Source of the DNA: Lacticaseibacillus baoqingensis
Lineage (GTDB): Bacteria > Bacillota > Bacilli > Lactobacillales > Lactobacillaceae
Direction of reading: 5' to 3'
DNA: 47,795 nt
Assembly: GCF_003946165.1 (NCBI RefSeq)
Contig: NZ_RHOI01000022.1
Span: 1 to 47,795, forward strand
Shown: in pieces, positions 24,372 through 33,073 of the stretch
Layout of the letters: every line of letters begins with the position of its first letter
Position numbering within the stretch: position 1 is the stretch's first letter
Notes under the pieces: generated by a model
What the model saw: the letters and a program-made list of their open reading frames with translations, nothing else
What the model was told of the DNA's origin: nothing
The model's database searches: none
Position numbers and translations under genes: made by a program

Positions 24372-24989
24372 ATGCAAATTTTTGTCATTGGCGCCCATGG
24401 CCAAGTCGGCCAGCACGTGGTTGCCACCTTACTCGAAAATGACTACAAAGTCGTCGCCGGCTATCGTGACCCACAAACCCAAGCTCGCCCGGAAACTGCC
24501 GAATATCGACCAGTCGCATTTGACCTCACTGCCAGCGTTGCCACATTGGCACAAGCCATGGCCGGCAGCGACGCGGTGATCAACGCGTCTGGCTCACAAG
24601 GCAAAGCCTTATTAGCTGTCGACTTGGATGGTGCGGTCAAAGCGATGCTGGCGGCACAACGCGCTGGGATCTCACGCTTCATCCAATTGAGCACCTTAAA
24701 TGCGGAAGTGCGGGAAAAATGGCCTGCCAGCTTAAACGATTATTACATCGCCAAATACTATGCCGATGAGTGGCTCAAACATCACACCACGCTGGATTAT
24801 GTGATCGTCCAGCCAACGACTTTGACCAATTCACAAGCCACTGGCCAAATCACCCTTGAGCCGAAAGGCACGAGCACGATTGCCCGCCAAGACGTCGCCA
24901 CGGTGTTAGTCGAAGCGATCGAATCTGATCAACATCGCAACACGATCAAGATCGCCAGCGGGAACTTGCCGATCGCCCAAGCCTTGTGA
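24372..24989 (+). CDS. NAD(P)-binding protein, atypical SDR (YwnB/NmrA-like)
   Basis: Rossmann protein with the dinucleotide motif GAHGQVGQHV near the N-terminus, followed by DAVINASGSQG and the SDR-type Tyr/Lys pair in DYYIAKYYAD. Such proteins are NAD(P)-dependent epimerase/reductase-like or redox-sensing. Length is 205 aa. The start is ATG at 24372 with AGGAGG 6 bases before; the in-frame codons from 24351 include the ribosome site itself. It is the second gene of an operon with the aldo/keto reductase and ends at the 25051 terminator. Confidence 0.82.
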   Translation: MQIFVIGAHGQVGQHVVATLLENDYKVVAGYRDPQTQARPETAEYRPVAFDLTASVATLAQAMAGSDAVINASGSQGKALLAVDLDGAVKAMLAAQRAGISRFIQLSTLNAEVREKWPASLNDYYIAKYYADEWLKHHTTLDYVIVQPTTLTNSQATGQITLEPKGTSTIARQDVATVLVEAIESDQHRNTIKIASGNLPIAQAL

Positions 24990-25050
24990 TTAAATTGACC
25001 TATCAGCGCTAAGCGGCCGCAGGCAAGTGATCATGGGGTCAACTGCAATC

Positions 25051-25082
25051 AGACTGAACCGATCATGGTTCAGTCTTTTTTT
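25051..25082 (+). terminator. Rho-independent terminator
   Basis: AGACTGAACC (25051-25060), loop GATCAT, GGTTCAGTCT (25067-25076), T-run to 25082. Confidence 0.9.
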
Positions 25083-25215
25083 GCCTTAATCAGTCATACC
25101 GCGGTTTGTTGCGACCCCGCCCAAGCCTGATTTGTGTATTGCTCGTTAATGCACGTTTTTCCCTTACGCAAAAGCAAGCGCTATACTGAAAGAGACTCAT
25201 AAAGGAGGACTCAGT

Positions 25216-26265
25216 ATGTTTTTGATCGACACATCACGTAACGGCAAGCCCGTCTACGATCCTATCGTGAACCAATCCCTAGATAATTATTTAGTCAATG
25301 ATCTCAAACTGCCTGGCCACGGATTGATCGTTTATGTCAATCAGCCGGCAGTGATCATCGGCGTTAACCAAAATGCTTATTCAGAAGTCGACCTCCCCTA
25401 CCTTAAAGCCCATGACATCAAGTTAGTGCGCCGGACATCAGGCGGCGGCGCAGTGTATCACGACTTCGGTAATTTGATTTTTGAAAACATCGTGATCGAC
25501 GACGACAGTCACTTTGGCGATTATGGCTACTTCGCCCAGCCGATTTTAGACGCCGTGCACCATATGGGCGCGACTGAAGCACAATTGCGCGGCCGCAATG
25601 ACATGGTGATCAATGATCAGAAGTTCTCTGGCATGACCATGTTCAAGGTGGGCCATTCTTATGCCGCCGGCGGCACTTTATTGTTTGATCTTGATCAAGA
25701 CGCCGCCACCCGCGTATTGACCCCAGATAAAGCCAAGCTTGCCTCAAAAGGCGTCCGCTCGGTCAAAGCCCGCGTCACCAACCTCAAACCGTTTTTGACC
25801 GCTCCATATGCCGATTACACCATCGAACAATTCAAAGAAGCGCTGCTTAAAGAATTATTCCATGTCGATAAGCTTGAAGAGATTCAAACGTATCATCTCA
25901 ACGATCATGACTGGGAGATCATTGATGCCCGCTTGGCCGGCAAATATGATACCGATGCTTGGAATTACGGTACCAACCCGGGTTATGATTACTATGTCAG
26001 CCGGCATTTTGACATTGGGACCGTCAGTTTCAACTACTCTTTGAACACCGGTCGAATCAGCCGTATCAAGTTATATGGCGACTTTATTACCGGCGGGGAT
26101 ATCACCATCATCGAATCGGCGCTGACTGGCATCAACTTCACCCAAAGCGCCATTGTCACCGCCTTAAGCGGCATTGACCTTACCGCCAACTTAGGCCCGG
26201 TGGCTCCTGAAGACCTCGCGGCGCTGCTGCTGGAAAAGACCCCGACTAAAAAGCACACCTTCTAG
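25216..26265 (+). CDS. lplA: Lipoate--protein ligase
   Basis: It activates lipoate with ATP and attaches it to E2/GcvH domains. The lipoate-binding motif RRTSGGGAVYHDFGNLIFE lies at about residues 72-90, the catalytic Lys is in NDQKFSGM, and the C-terminal accessory domain is present (total 349 aa). AAAGGAGG precedes the ATG, and TATACT (25182-25187) is a -10 candidate. No dehydrogenase-complex genes lie beside it. Lactobacilli depend on lipoate scavenging, so a stand-alone copy is expected. Confidence 0.93.
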   Translation: MFLIDTSRNGKPVYDPIVNQSLDNYLVNDLKLPGHGLIVYVNQPAVIIGVNQNAYSEVDLPYLKAHDIKLVRRTSGGGAVYHDFGNLIFENIVIDDDSHFGDYGYFAQPILDAVHHMGATEAQLRGRNDMVINDQKFSGMTMFKVGHSYAAGGTLLFDLDQDAATRVLTPDKAKLASKGVRSVKARVTNLKPFLTAPYADYTIEQFKEALLKELFHVDKLEEIQTYHLNDHDWEIIDARLAGKYDTDAWNYGTNPGYDYYVSRHFDIGTVSFNYSLNTGRISRIKLYGDFITGGDITIIESALTGINFTQSAIVTALSGIDLTANLGPVAPEDLAALLLEKTPTKKHTF

Positions 26266-26270
26266 CCTGC

Positions 26271-26299
26271 TTGACAAGCTTCCCCAGCAGGTGTTATCT
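26271..26299 (+). promoter_or_regulatory. Strong promoter of the ABC-F leader
   Basis: Perfect TTGACA (26271-26276), a 17-base spacer and TTATCT (26294-26299). It begins 5 bases after the lplA stop. Confidence 0.75.
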
Positions 26300-26305
26300 T
26301 GTGAA

Positions 26306-26514
26306 CAATAATAAATGAAACGGAAGTGAAGCCCTTGAAGTAAGCCCCTTGACGAATTTGTTCCCGACCCATGACACATTGGCGTGGTCTCGACATTTTT
26401 GGCAAAGGGCTTGCCTCAGGCGATCACCTGAGGTCTAGCAGGCAGCTGCCGCTAGGCCTTTTTGCATGCCACAACGCCTGACCTTGGGTCATCCAGCACG
26501 AGGAGATGACGACT
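26306..26514 (+). promoter_or_regulatory. Attenuator leader upstream of the Lsa-type ABC-F gene
   Basis: About 200 transcribed bases before the ABC-F start. Elements in order: a mini-ORF ATG-AAA-CGG-AAG-TGA (26315-26329); GGAAGTGA (26322-26329), which could serve as a ribosome site for TTG-AAG-TAA (26335-26343); AAGCCCTT (26329-26336) and AAGCCCCTT (26342-26350), either of which can pair with AAGGGCTT (26405-26412); the hairpin CCTCAGG/CCTGAGG (26414-26433), sharing two bases with the terminator; then the terminator. This is the arrangement of ribosome-mediated attenuators known from ABC-F and other antibiotic-resistance genes. Confidence 0.6.
26432..26463 (+). terminator. Intrinsic terminator inside the ABC-F leader (attenuator)
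   Basis: GGTCTAGC (26432-26439) pairs with GCTAGGCC (26451-26458), with an inner GGC/GCC stem and AGCT loop, then TTTTT. It lies 52 bases before the start codon and would stop transcription before the gene. Confidence 0.78.
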
Positions 26515-28005
26515 ATGGCGACAATTACCTTACAGCATCTGAATTTCAATTATGACGGCCAAGCACCGCTGTTTGACGACGTGGCGCTTCACTTAGACAC
26601 CAGCTGGCACCTTGGGTTAGTCGGCCGCAATGGCCGCGGCAAGACGACTTTGATGCGGCTGTTGCAACAACAACTCGACTACACCGGCCAGATCCATGTG
26701 CCGGTAGCCTTGACGTATTTTCCCCAACCCTTGCCTGATCCCAGCCAGCTGACTTTATATGCCTTACAAGCAGCCAACGACTTTGAGCAATGGCAGCTCG
26801 TTCGGGAAATGACCTTGATGGGCTTGGATCCTGACTTGCTTTGGCGCCCTTATCAAGCGCTTTCTGGCGGCGAGCAAACCAAGGTGCGCCTAGCCTTATT
26901 ATTCACGAACACCGAAGCGTTCGCTTTGATCGATGAGCCCACCAACCACTTGGACCACGCCTCGCGCCAAGCAGTCGCCGCTTACCTCAAGCAAAAATCC
27001 GGCTTCATCGTGATCAGCCACGACCGTGATTTTCTTGACGCGATCTGTGATCACACCTTGGCTTTAGAGCGTCAAAAAATCAGCTTATATCAAGGCAATT
27101 ACAGCGTTTATGCGCAAGCAAAAGCCCAACAAGATGCCCAAGAACAAGCAGAAGACCAAAAACTGCGCAAAGACATCGAACGCTTAAAACACACCGCCGC
27201 ACAAAAAAACCAATGGTCACAATCGCGCGAACGCGATAAATATGGCGACCGCCATGTCAAAGGCTCAGGGGCCATCAACAATACCGGCTTTATCGGCGCT
27301 CGTGCCGCGCGGGTGATGCAAAAGCGCAAAAACCTGGAACATCGCATGGACCGCGAGTTAGCGGCCAAAGAAGCACTGTTGCAAAACGTCGAAACCGTGG
27401 CGCCTTTGGTGATCAACACCGTGTGCGACCATCACCCCGTTTACGTGCACGCCGATCAGTTTCAACTCAGCTATGCCGATCAGCCGTTGTTTGCCCCCGT
27501 GAGCTTTGACGTGACACCAGGCGATCGCGTCGCATTAGTCGGACCTAACGGGATCGGCAAGTCCTCGCTGCTGCAAGCACTCCACCAGCGCTTCACCGGC
27601 AGCAGTCAAGGCATTTTGTCCCACCCGGCACTCAAGTTCAGCTGGTTGGCCCAGCAAACTCGCTTAAGCGGCGCGATCAGTGATTTTGCCGCCGCCCATC
27701 ACTTAGATTACCAAGCGTTATTGAACAACCTCAAAAAACTGGGCTTGGCGCGTACCAGCTTCACCACGCCGATCGAACATCTCAGCATGGGCCAGCAAAA
27801 AAAAGTCGCTTTAGCGGCAGCTTTAGTCACGCCTGCCAACTTGTGCGTTTGGGATGAGCCCTTGAATTTCTTAGATCTGGATAATCAAGATCAATTAGCC
27901 AAAAGCATCCTCAGCTCAAAGCCAACGCTATTGTTTGTCGAACATGACCAAGCTTTCATCGATCGCGTGGCCACTAAAGTGATCACATTGACCCCGGCCA
28001 AATAA
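26515..28005 (+). CDS. ABC-F ribosome protection protein, Lsa-type
   Basis: Two ABC domains without membrane helices: Walker A GRNGRGKT and GPNGIGKS, signatures LSGGEQTK and LSMGQQKK, Walker B FALIDEPTNHLD and LCVWDEPLNFLD. The long inter-domain arm carries GSGAINNTGFIGARAARVMQ, a hallmark of the Lsa/Vga branch. Length 496 aa equals Lsa(A) (498). Such proteins displace lincosamides, streptogramin A and pleuromutilins from the ribosome. The start at 26515 is preferred because GAGGAG (26500-26505) then lies 9 bases away; the ATG at 26506 abuts it. A leader attenuator precedes it and an OsmC gene follows after 12 bases. Resistance is inferred from family, not shown. Confidence 0.85.
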   Translation: MATITLQHLNFNYDGQAPLFDDVALHLDTSWHLGLVGRNGRGKTTLMRLLQQQLDYTGQIHVPVALTYFPQPLPDPSQLTLYALQAANDFEQWQLVREMTLMGLDPDLLWRPYQALSGGEQTKVRLALLFTNTEAFALIDEPTNHLDHASRQAVAAYLKQKSGFIVISHDRDFLDAICDHTLALERQKISLYQGNYSVYAQAKAQQDAQEQAEDQKLRKDIERLKHTAAQKNQWSQSRERDKYGDRHVKGSGAINNTGFIGARAARVMQKRKNLEHRMDRELAAKEALLQNVETVAPLVINTVCDHHPVYVHADQFQLSYADQPLFAPVSFDVTPGDRVALVGPNGIGKSSLLQALHQRFTGSSQGILSHPALKFSWLAQQTRLSGAISDFAAAHHLDYQALLNNLKKLGLARTSFTTPIEHLSMGQQKKVALAAALVTPANLCVWDEPLNFLDLDNQDQLAKSILSSKPTLLFVEHDQAFIDRVATKVITLTPAK

Positions 28006-28017
28006 AAGGAGCTCACC

Positions 28018-28446
28018 ATGGATAGTCTTTATCATACGTTTGCCGTTAACCGTACCGGCTTGCCTGGCACCAGCTATATCGATGCCCCAGCAGGCTTGCA
28101 ATTAGCCGTCTCTAGCCCATTGACGCCAGCAGCCGGCACCAATCCGGAACAATTGATCGGCTTGGCGCTGGCGACTTGTTTAAATGCCACCTTGCGCTTG
28201 ATCGAACAACGCCAACACGACGCCTTGGATGCTGCCGTGCGCGTGCGCGTCGACATGGGTAAAGACCAAGCCGGTTACCAGTTTACCTTGACGGCTCAAG
28301 TGTGCTTGCCGCAACATGATCAAGCAGCGGCCCAACAGCTATTAGCCCAGGCCCAACGCGAATGCCCCATTGCCAAACTGGTGGCGTCAAGCGCCAACGT
28401 CAGCGTGCGCTTAGTGCCGAATTTTACTGATAGCAGTGCCTTTTGA
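28018..28446 (+). CDS. OsmC/Ohr family peroxiredoxin-like protein (copy 1)
   Basis: Small thiol peroxidase of the OsmC/Ohr family, which reduces organic hydroperoxides using two Cys. Both are present: ALATCLNATL and ECPIAKL. The GTNPEQLIGLALATC segment is family-typical. Length is 142 aa. AAAGGAG precedes the ATG, and it is 12 bases from the ABC-F stop, so it shares that transcript and possibly its attenuator. The neighbour at 28537 is a clear paralog. Confidence 0.85.
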   Translation: MDSLYHTFAVNRTGLPGTSYIDAPAGLQLAVSSPLTPAAGTNPEQLIGLALATCLNATLRLIEQRQHDALDAAVRVRVDMGKDQAGYQFTLTAQVCLPQHDQAAAQQLLAQAQRECPIAKLVASSANVSVRLVPNFTDSSAF

Positions 28447-28447
28447 C

Positions 28448-28476
28448 CTGACAATCTCGGTCATCCGTGGTACGCT
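28448..28476 (+). promoter_or_regulatory. Candidate promoter between the two OsmC genes
   Basis: CTGACA (28448-28453), a 17-base spacer and TACGCT (28471-28476). A GC-rich hairpin CCGCG/CGCGG (about 28502-28519) lies in the leader. Confidence 0.45.
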
Positions 28477-28536
28477 GAAAACGACTACAAAATAACATCG
28501 TCCGCGCGTGGGGACGCGGCGCAAGGAGGAGTTTTT

Positions 28537-28971
28537 ATGCAGTCGTTGTACCACACGTATGTGCAAAATCACAATGGCTTGACTGGCACCAGCTTTGTTG
28601 AAGGTGACGAAGGGCTCGCATTAGGCGTGTCCAGTTCCTTGATCCAAGCGCCAGGCACGAATCCTGAACAGTTCATCGGCTTTGCCTTGGCCACTTGCTT
28701 CAACGCGACGATCCGCATCGTGCAAACCCGCCAGCATCAGCCGGCTAACTCGCAAATGCGCGTCCGCGTAGATATCACCCATGATGATCTTGGCTATCAA
28801 TTCTTAGTCACCGCGCAGATCAAAATGCCTGATTACGATCTCTCCCAAGCCCAAGCGATCATTGCCACGGCCCTGGACGAATGCCCAGTCGCTAAGCTCC
28901 TCAAGGAAAACCCGAACGTCGTTTTTCAATTGGTGGATGACTTCACCGATGAACCCGCGTTTGGGGAGTAA
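28537..28971 (+). CDS. OsmC/Ohr family peroxiredoxin-like protein (copy 2)
   Basis: Paralog of the preceding gene, collinear over its whole length (SLYHTY at the N-terminus, GTNPEQFIGFALATCFNATI with the first Cys, DECPVAKLL with the second Cys, DDFTDEPAF at the end). 144 aa. AAGGAGG precedes the ATG. Probably a local tandem duplication that has diverged. It has its own candidate promoter and runs into the signal peptidase gene after 23 bases. Confidence 0.85.
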   Translation: MQSLYHTYVQNHNGLTGTSFVEGDEGLALGVSSSLIQAPGTNPEQFIGFALATCFNATIRIVQTRQHQPANSQMRVRVDITHDDLGYQFLVTAQIKMPDYDLSQAQAIIATALDECPVAKLLKENPNVVFQLVDDFTDEPAFGE

Positions 28972-28994
28972 TTATTACGAAAGCAGGTGGCGCC

Positions 28995-29570
28995 TTGGCG
29001 TCAAAAACTAAATCGTCTTGGCGTTGGCTATTATGTCTCGCTGTGATTTTCATCGGCGTTTTTGTGTCCACGCGCTGCTTGATCTCTAACGACATCGTCG
29101 CCGGCAATTCGATGCAGCCGACGCTTGAATCCGGTCAGCGGTTGATCTCGCTGAAGCAAAAAAAGCCGCGGCGTTTTGATATCATTGTCTTAAACGCTCC
29201 AGATGCGCCTGGGGCGCTTTACATAAAACGTGTGATCGGTGTGGCCGGCGATCGCATCACGGTCAAAGCCGACCAGCTCTACTTAAATGGCCAAAAACAA
29301 ACTGAACCTTATCTCAACACCGCCTTTGCCAAACGGGAACTGCGCGCCTTTGCTCAAGCTGACAAGGCTCAAACCTTTACCCCAGACTTCTCCTTGGCCA
29401 CATTAAAAGCGACCCATCAAACGACTGTGCCTGCAGGGCATTATTTCGTGATGGGCGACAATCGCCTAGTGTCCCATGATGGCCGCGCCTTTGGGTTCAT
29501 CACCGCAAAACAAGTCCAATCCGTGGTGATTTGGCGCTATTGGCCGCTTGATCGCCTAAAAACTTTCTGA
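28995..29570 (+). CDS. lepB: Type I signal peptidase
   Basis: Membrane-anchored serine protease that removes Sec signal peptides outside the membrane. One N-terminal transmembrane helix (residues 10-30) precedes the catalytic dyad: Ser39 in GNSMQPTL and Lys78 in YIKRVIG. The GDNR..S.D.R motif (box E) follows. Length 191 aa matches Gram-positive SipS/SipT types. The start is TTG at 28995 with AGGTGG at 28985-28990. It probably shares a transcript with the OsmC copy upstream and ends at the 29578-29613 terminator. Confidence 0.9.
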   Translation: MASKTKSSWRWLLCLAVIFIGVFVSTRCLISNDIVAGNSMQPTLESGQRLISLKQKKPRRFDIIVLNAPDAPGALYIKRVIGVAGDRITVKADQLYLNGQKQTEPYLNTAFAKRELRAFAQADKAQTFTPDFSLATLKATHQTTVPAGHYFVMGDNRLVSHDGRAFGFITAKQVQSVVIWRYWPLDRLKTF

Positions 29571-29577
29571 CCCAATC

Positions 29578-29613
29578 AAAAACCGGCAAGCGCAAACGCG
29601 CTTGCCGGTTTTT
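29578..29613. terminator. Bidirectional terminator
   Basis: AACCGGCAAGCGC (29581-29593), loop AAAC, GCGCTTGCCGGTT (29598-29610), with A-run and T-run flanks. It separates lepB (+) from the convergent FtsX-type permease gene (-). Confidence 0.92.
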
Positions 29614-29628
29614 GTAGTCTCGTCCGTA

Positions 29629-32241
29629 TTATTCGTTAGCTTTTAAAGCCGATACCATATCGACATGCTGCAGCCGCTTATGGGTCACAAACATCACGAT
29701 CGCTGTGAACAGCGCCATCAAACACGCTGCGGCAACATAACCGGGCCAGTGAATGGTCAATGGAAACATCACTTGTGCCGTAGTCGCCTGCTGCAGGATA
29801 TACCAAGTCAACGCGTTGCCGATCCCATAGCCGACAACGATCCCAGCGATGGTCAAGACGACATTTTCACGCATGACATACATCGTCACTTCCCGATCAT
29901 AAAAGCCCAAGACTTTCACCGTCGACAACTCGCGGATACGTTCGGAAACATTGATGTTCGTCAAATTATACATCACCACAAACGACAACAATCCAGACAT
30001 CACGATGAAGATCACCACCACCGGATCCAGCGTACTGGACATGCTGTCAATGGACTGCTTTTGATCGGCGATATAGCTGGTGCCTAATACCGCCCCGGTT
30101 TTAAGCAATCGATGTGCCAAAGCATTGCGCTGCTGATCGCTTTGGTGCTTTAAGCGTACCAATAAAGCGTTGCGCAATGCCTTTTGCCCCCAAGCAGCAC
30201 GATATGCCTGCGGGCTCAAGTACAAGTAATCGCCAATATAATTTTGCGTGATCGTCGCGATCTTGATCCGTGTTTGTTTGCCGCCAGTCAAGCTGACGCG
30301 CACGCGATCACCAGTTTGCGCCCCAAGCAGCTTCGCGGTTTTTTCACTGATCACTGCCCCGCTATTGGGCAGCTTCAACGAAGTCCCATCTGGCTGGCTA
30401 AGGTGCACATAGCGGTCAAAATCGGCACTTTGCGGCGTAAACACATTCACCGCTGCCACGCTGTTTTCGCCTAAGCGCAGCTTCGCAGTCTCCGCTGCCA
30501 CCGCAGTGCTGCTTTGATATTGCGCGGTGTGTTTTAAAGCCGCTTGCACTGAGGCGGTTTGGGCTTGATCTTTGAGTTGTACCACCGCTTGATAACGCAC
30601 GATTCCGCCATATTGGCGTGTGCCTGAAGCAATGATCGAATCGCGGATCCCAAAACCGCATAAGATCAGCGCACACCCGCCGGCAATGCCGACGATCGAC
30701 ATCACCATCCGGCTTTTATACCGAAACAAGTTGCGGTAGGATACCTTTTGGTTAAAATTCAACCGCAACCACAAGGGGGTGATTTTTTCTAACAAGATCC
30801 GCTTCGCTGACTTCGGCGCTTTAGGCAGCATCAATGCCGCCGGTCCTTCGGCTAACTCCCGGCGCACGACAAACGCCGCTGCCCCAACCGTGGCCAATAG
30901 CGAAAAGCCCACCGCCAAAGCCGCAGACCCCCACTGCATCCGCACCGTTGCCGACAATGGGATACATTGATGATATAAGGCGATAATGAAGCGCGGCAAG
31001 GTCATATTGCCAAAGACACTGCCAAAGATGCCGCCGATCACTGCGGCCAGTAAGGCATAGCCCAAATAATTCTTGGCGATGGCCCATTTGCCATAGCCTA
31101 ACGCTTTGAACGTCCCGATTTGGCCACGGGCTTCTTCGACCATGCGCGTGATTGTGGTAAAAGTGATCAACGCTGCGATCAAAAAGAAGAACACTGGGAA
31201 GACATTGGCGATCGCAGCGATGCGTTTGCTCGACTCCCCATAGGCAGAAAAGCCTGGCAGATCAGCGCGCGTTTGCCACGTATAATGCGTTTCAGCCGCT
31301 TTGGCGGCTTGCTTTTTAGCGGCGGTAAGTTGCGCTTTGGCGGTGTCTAACTGCTGTTGTTGGGCGGTCAGTGCCGGCGTCGTGGACTGCGTGCCGCCGC
31401 TGGCTTGGGCGACTTGCGCAACAGCGGCGTCTAACTGCTGTTGCGCCGTATCCAATTTCGCTTGTTGCGGTGCCATTTGCTTATCGGCTGCGGCGATCAG
31501 CGCTTTAGTCCGGGCAATAGCTCTCGGTTTGAAGGCTTGCTTTAACTTGGTCAATTGCCGATCGCGGGCGTGTTCATAAGTCCCCGCATAAGTATTGGCG
31601 GCTTGCAGCTTTGCAAAGCGGATATTAAGCAGCGTCGCCGTGGGCAAATCGATTTGAGCCGCGGGCACATAGGCAAAAAAGCGGACCGTACCGTCGCCAA
31701 CATTCGTCGCGCCGCGCAAGCCATTGTCGATATATTGCGGCGAATTGGCAAAGCCGACGATCTTAAAGCGATGTCGTTTCAACTTGGCCGCTTGACCAAA
31801 GGTAAAAGTCTGCCCCAGCTTGTAGCCATGATCGGTTTGCGCCTTTTGGTCTAAGACCACTTGATCGGCGGCATGCGGCAAATGGCCGCTGACCAAATCC
31901 AGCTGATTCACCGAATGTTTTGCATCATACCCATATACCGCCACGGCTAAGGCATTTTGCCCGCCAGTCGCCGGCATGAACTTGACTGCTTCAGCATGGG
32001 CGCCAGCCACTTTTTCAGCGGTTTGCACATCTTTTGGCGTGAAGCCGGTCGTGCTCATCAGCTGCACGTCGGCCAGGTGCAAGTCTTGCACCGTTGTGGT
32101 CAACGATTCATTCAGCCCCGGCCCGGCGGCTTTGACGCCGACGAAGGTCAAACACCCCATCATGATGATCAAGATAATCGCGATAAACCGGCCGCGACTG
32201 GCGCCGATCTCCCGCCACATGTTTTTTGTCATTGGTTTCAT
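29629..32241 (-). CDS. ABC transporter permease, FtsX/MacB type
   Basis: Large exporter permease (870 aa). One N-terminal membrane helix (FIAIILIIMMGCLTFVGVKAA), a long extracellular region including a Gln/Ala-rich coiled coil (about residues 240-310), then a first FtsX block of helices (IANVFPVFFFLIAALITF and after), a second extracellular domain after a further helix (MSIVGIAGGCALILCGFGI), and a C-terminal FtsX block (VVIFIVMSGLLSFVVMYNLTNINV). It starts 4 bases after the ATPase gene stop. Such pairs export peptides or lipids, or confer resistance to cell-envelope antimicrobials. The substrate is unknown. Confidence 0.87.
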   Translation of the reverse strand: MKPMTKNMWREIGASRGRFIAIILIIMMGCLTFVGVKAAGPGLNESLTTTVQDLHLADVQLMSTTGFTPKDVQTAEKVAGAHAEAVKFMPATGGQNALAVAVYGYDAKHSVNQLDLVSGHLPHAADQVVLDQKAQTDHGYKLGQTFTFGQAAKLKRHRFKIVGFANSPQYIDNGLRGATNVGDGTVRFFAYVPAAQIDLPTATLLNIRFAKLQAANTYAGTYEHARDRQLTKLKQAFKPRAIARTKALIAAADKQMAPQQAKLDTAQQQLDAAVAQVAQASGGTQSTTPALTAQQQQLDTAKAQLTAAKKQAAKAAETHYTWQTRADLPGFSAYGESSKRIAAIANVFPVFFFLIAALITFTTITRMVEEARGQIGTFKALGYGKWAIAKNYLGYALLAAVIGGIFGSVFGNMTLPRFIIALYHQCIPLSATVRMQWGSAALAVGFSLLATVGAAAFVVRRELAEGPAALMLPKAPKSAKRILLEKITPLWLRLNFNQKVSYRNLFRYKSRMVMSIVGIAGGCALILCGFGIRDSIIASGTRQYGGIVRYQAVVQLKDQAQTASVQAALKHTAQYQSSTAVAAETAKLRLGENSVAAVNVFTPQSADFDRYVHLSQPDGTSLKLPNSGAVISEKTAKLLGAQTGDRVRVSLTGGKQTRIKIATITQNYIGDYLYLSPQAYRAAWGQKALRNALLVRLKHQSDQQRNALAHRLLKTGAVLGTSYIADQKQSIDSMSSTLDPVVVIFIVMSGLLSFVVMYNLTNINVSERIRELSTVKVLGFYDREVTMYVMRENVVLTIAGIVVGYGIGNALTWYILQQATTAQVMFPLTIHWPGYVAAACLMALFTAIVMFVTHKRLQHVDMVSALKANE

Positions 32242-32245
32242 GCAC

Positions 32246-32947
32246 TCACCACTCGATCTGTGCGACCGGTGTCGGGGTGGGATTATCGATCACTTCCCGC
32301 ACCCGCGCATCATTGATATGGATCACCCGATCCGCCATCTTAGCCAAAGCCGCGTTATGCGTGATGATCAAAACCGTCTTGTTGTCCTTGCGCGAGGCAT
32401 CTTGCAACAACTGCAGCACCTGCTTGCCGGTTTCATAATCCAACGCCCCAGTCGGCTCATCACACAATAACAGCTTCGGATTCTTCGCGAGCGCGCGGGC
32501 GATCGCCACCCGCTGTTGTTCCCCGCCAGACAACTGTGATGGAAAGTTATCCAGCCGTGCGCCAAGGCCGACTTGTTGCAAGGTCGCCGTCGCATCTAAA
32601 GCGTCAGCGACGATGGAGTTAGCTAACTCAACATTTTCTTTGGTGGTCAAATTGGGCACCAAGTTATAAAACTGGAAGACGAATCCGACTTGATTGCGGC
32701 GATATTCAGTCAACTGTTTATCGTTGAATTGGGCAATGTCGACGCCATCGATCAACACTTCACCGCTAGTCGGCGTATCCATCCCGCCAAGGATATTCAA
32801 CACCGTTGACTTGCCGGCACCAGACGGGCCTAAGATCACCGTCAGCTGGCCTTGCTCACACGCAAAGCTGAGGTCATGGTTGGCATGGATCTGTGTTTCC
32901 CCCATTTGATACGTTTTAAATTCGTTTTTCACTTCAATATATGCCAC
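32246..32947 (-). CDS. ABC transporter ATP-binding protein, MacB/LolD type
   Basis: ATPase partner of the FtsX-type permease. Walker [11 protein letters not shown]-loop [11 protein letters not shown], signature LSGGEQQR, Walker [13 protein letters not shown] and H-loop ITHN are all intact. Length is 233 aa. The start is GTG at 32945-32947, 7 bases after GGAGG; an ATG at 32962 precedes the ribosome site. It is the first gene of the exporter operon, with a promoter at 32980-33008, and diverges from a TetR regulator. Confidence 0.9.
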   Translation of the reverse strand: MAYIEVKNEFKTYQMGETQIHANHDLSFACEQGQLTVILGPSGAGKSTVLNILGGMDTPTSGEVLIDGVDIAQFNDKQLTEYRRNQVGFVFQFYNLVPNLTTKENVELANSIVADALDATATLQQVGLGARLDNFPSQLSGGEQQRVAIARALAKNPKLLLCDEPTGALDYETGKQVLQLLQDASRKDNKTVLIITHNAALAKMADRVIHINDARVREVIDNPTPTPVAQIEW

Positions 32948-32979
32948 GACAAAACCTCCCATATTGGCTCATTGCTAAT

Positions 32980-33008
32980 ATTATCCCGCTATGGGAAAAT
33001 GACCTCAA
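32980..33008 (-). promoter_or_regulatory. Promoter of the exporter operon
   Basis: On the minus strand: TTGAGG (33008-33003), a 17-base spacer and GATAAT (32985-32980). Confidence 0.58.
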
Positions 33009-33040
33009 CCACAAAAAACCATCAGTCTGTCATTAATTGA

Positions 33041-33059
33041 ACACTTTTTAAAAAAGTGT
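33041..33059. promoter_or_regulatory. TetR-type operator (19-bp inverted repeat)
   Basis: ACACTTTTT, a central A and AAAAAGTGT form a perfect 9-bp inverted repeat just upstream of the TetR gene's ribosome site and about 33 bases upstream of the exporter promoter. Confidence 0.6.
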
Positions 33060-33073
33060 CGAAAGGAGCCGCC

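Noticed and set aside
26371-26481. 36-codon ORF in the ABC-F leader (begins MTHWRGLDIFGKG)
   Set aside because: No ribosome site, and it spans the terminator hairpin; its sequence is better explained by RNA structure.
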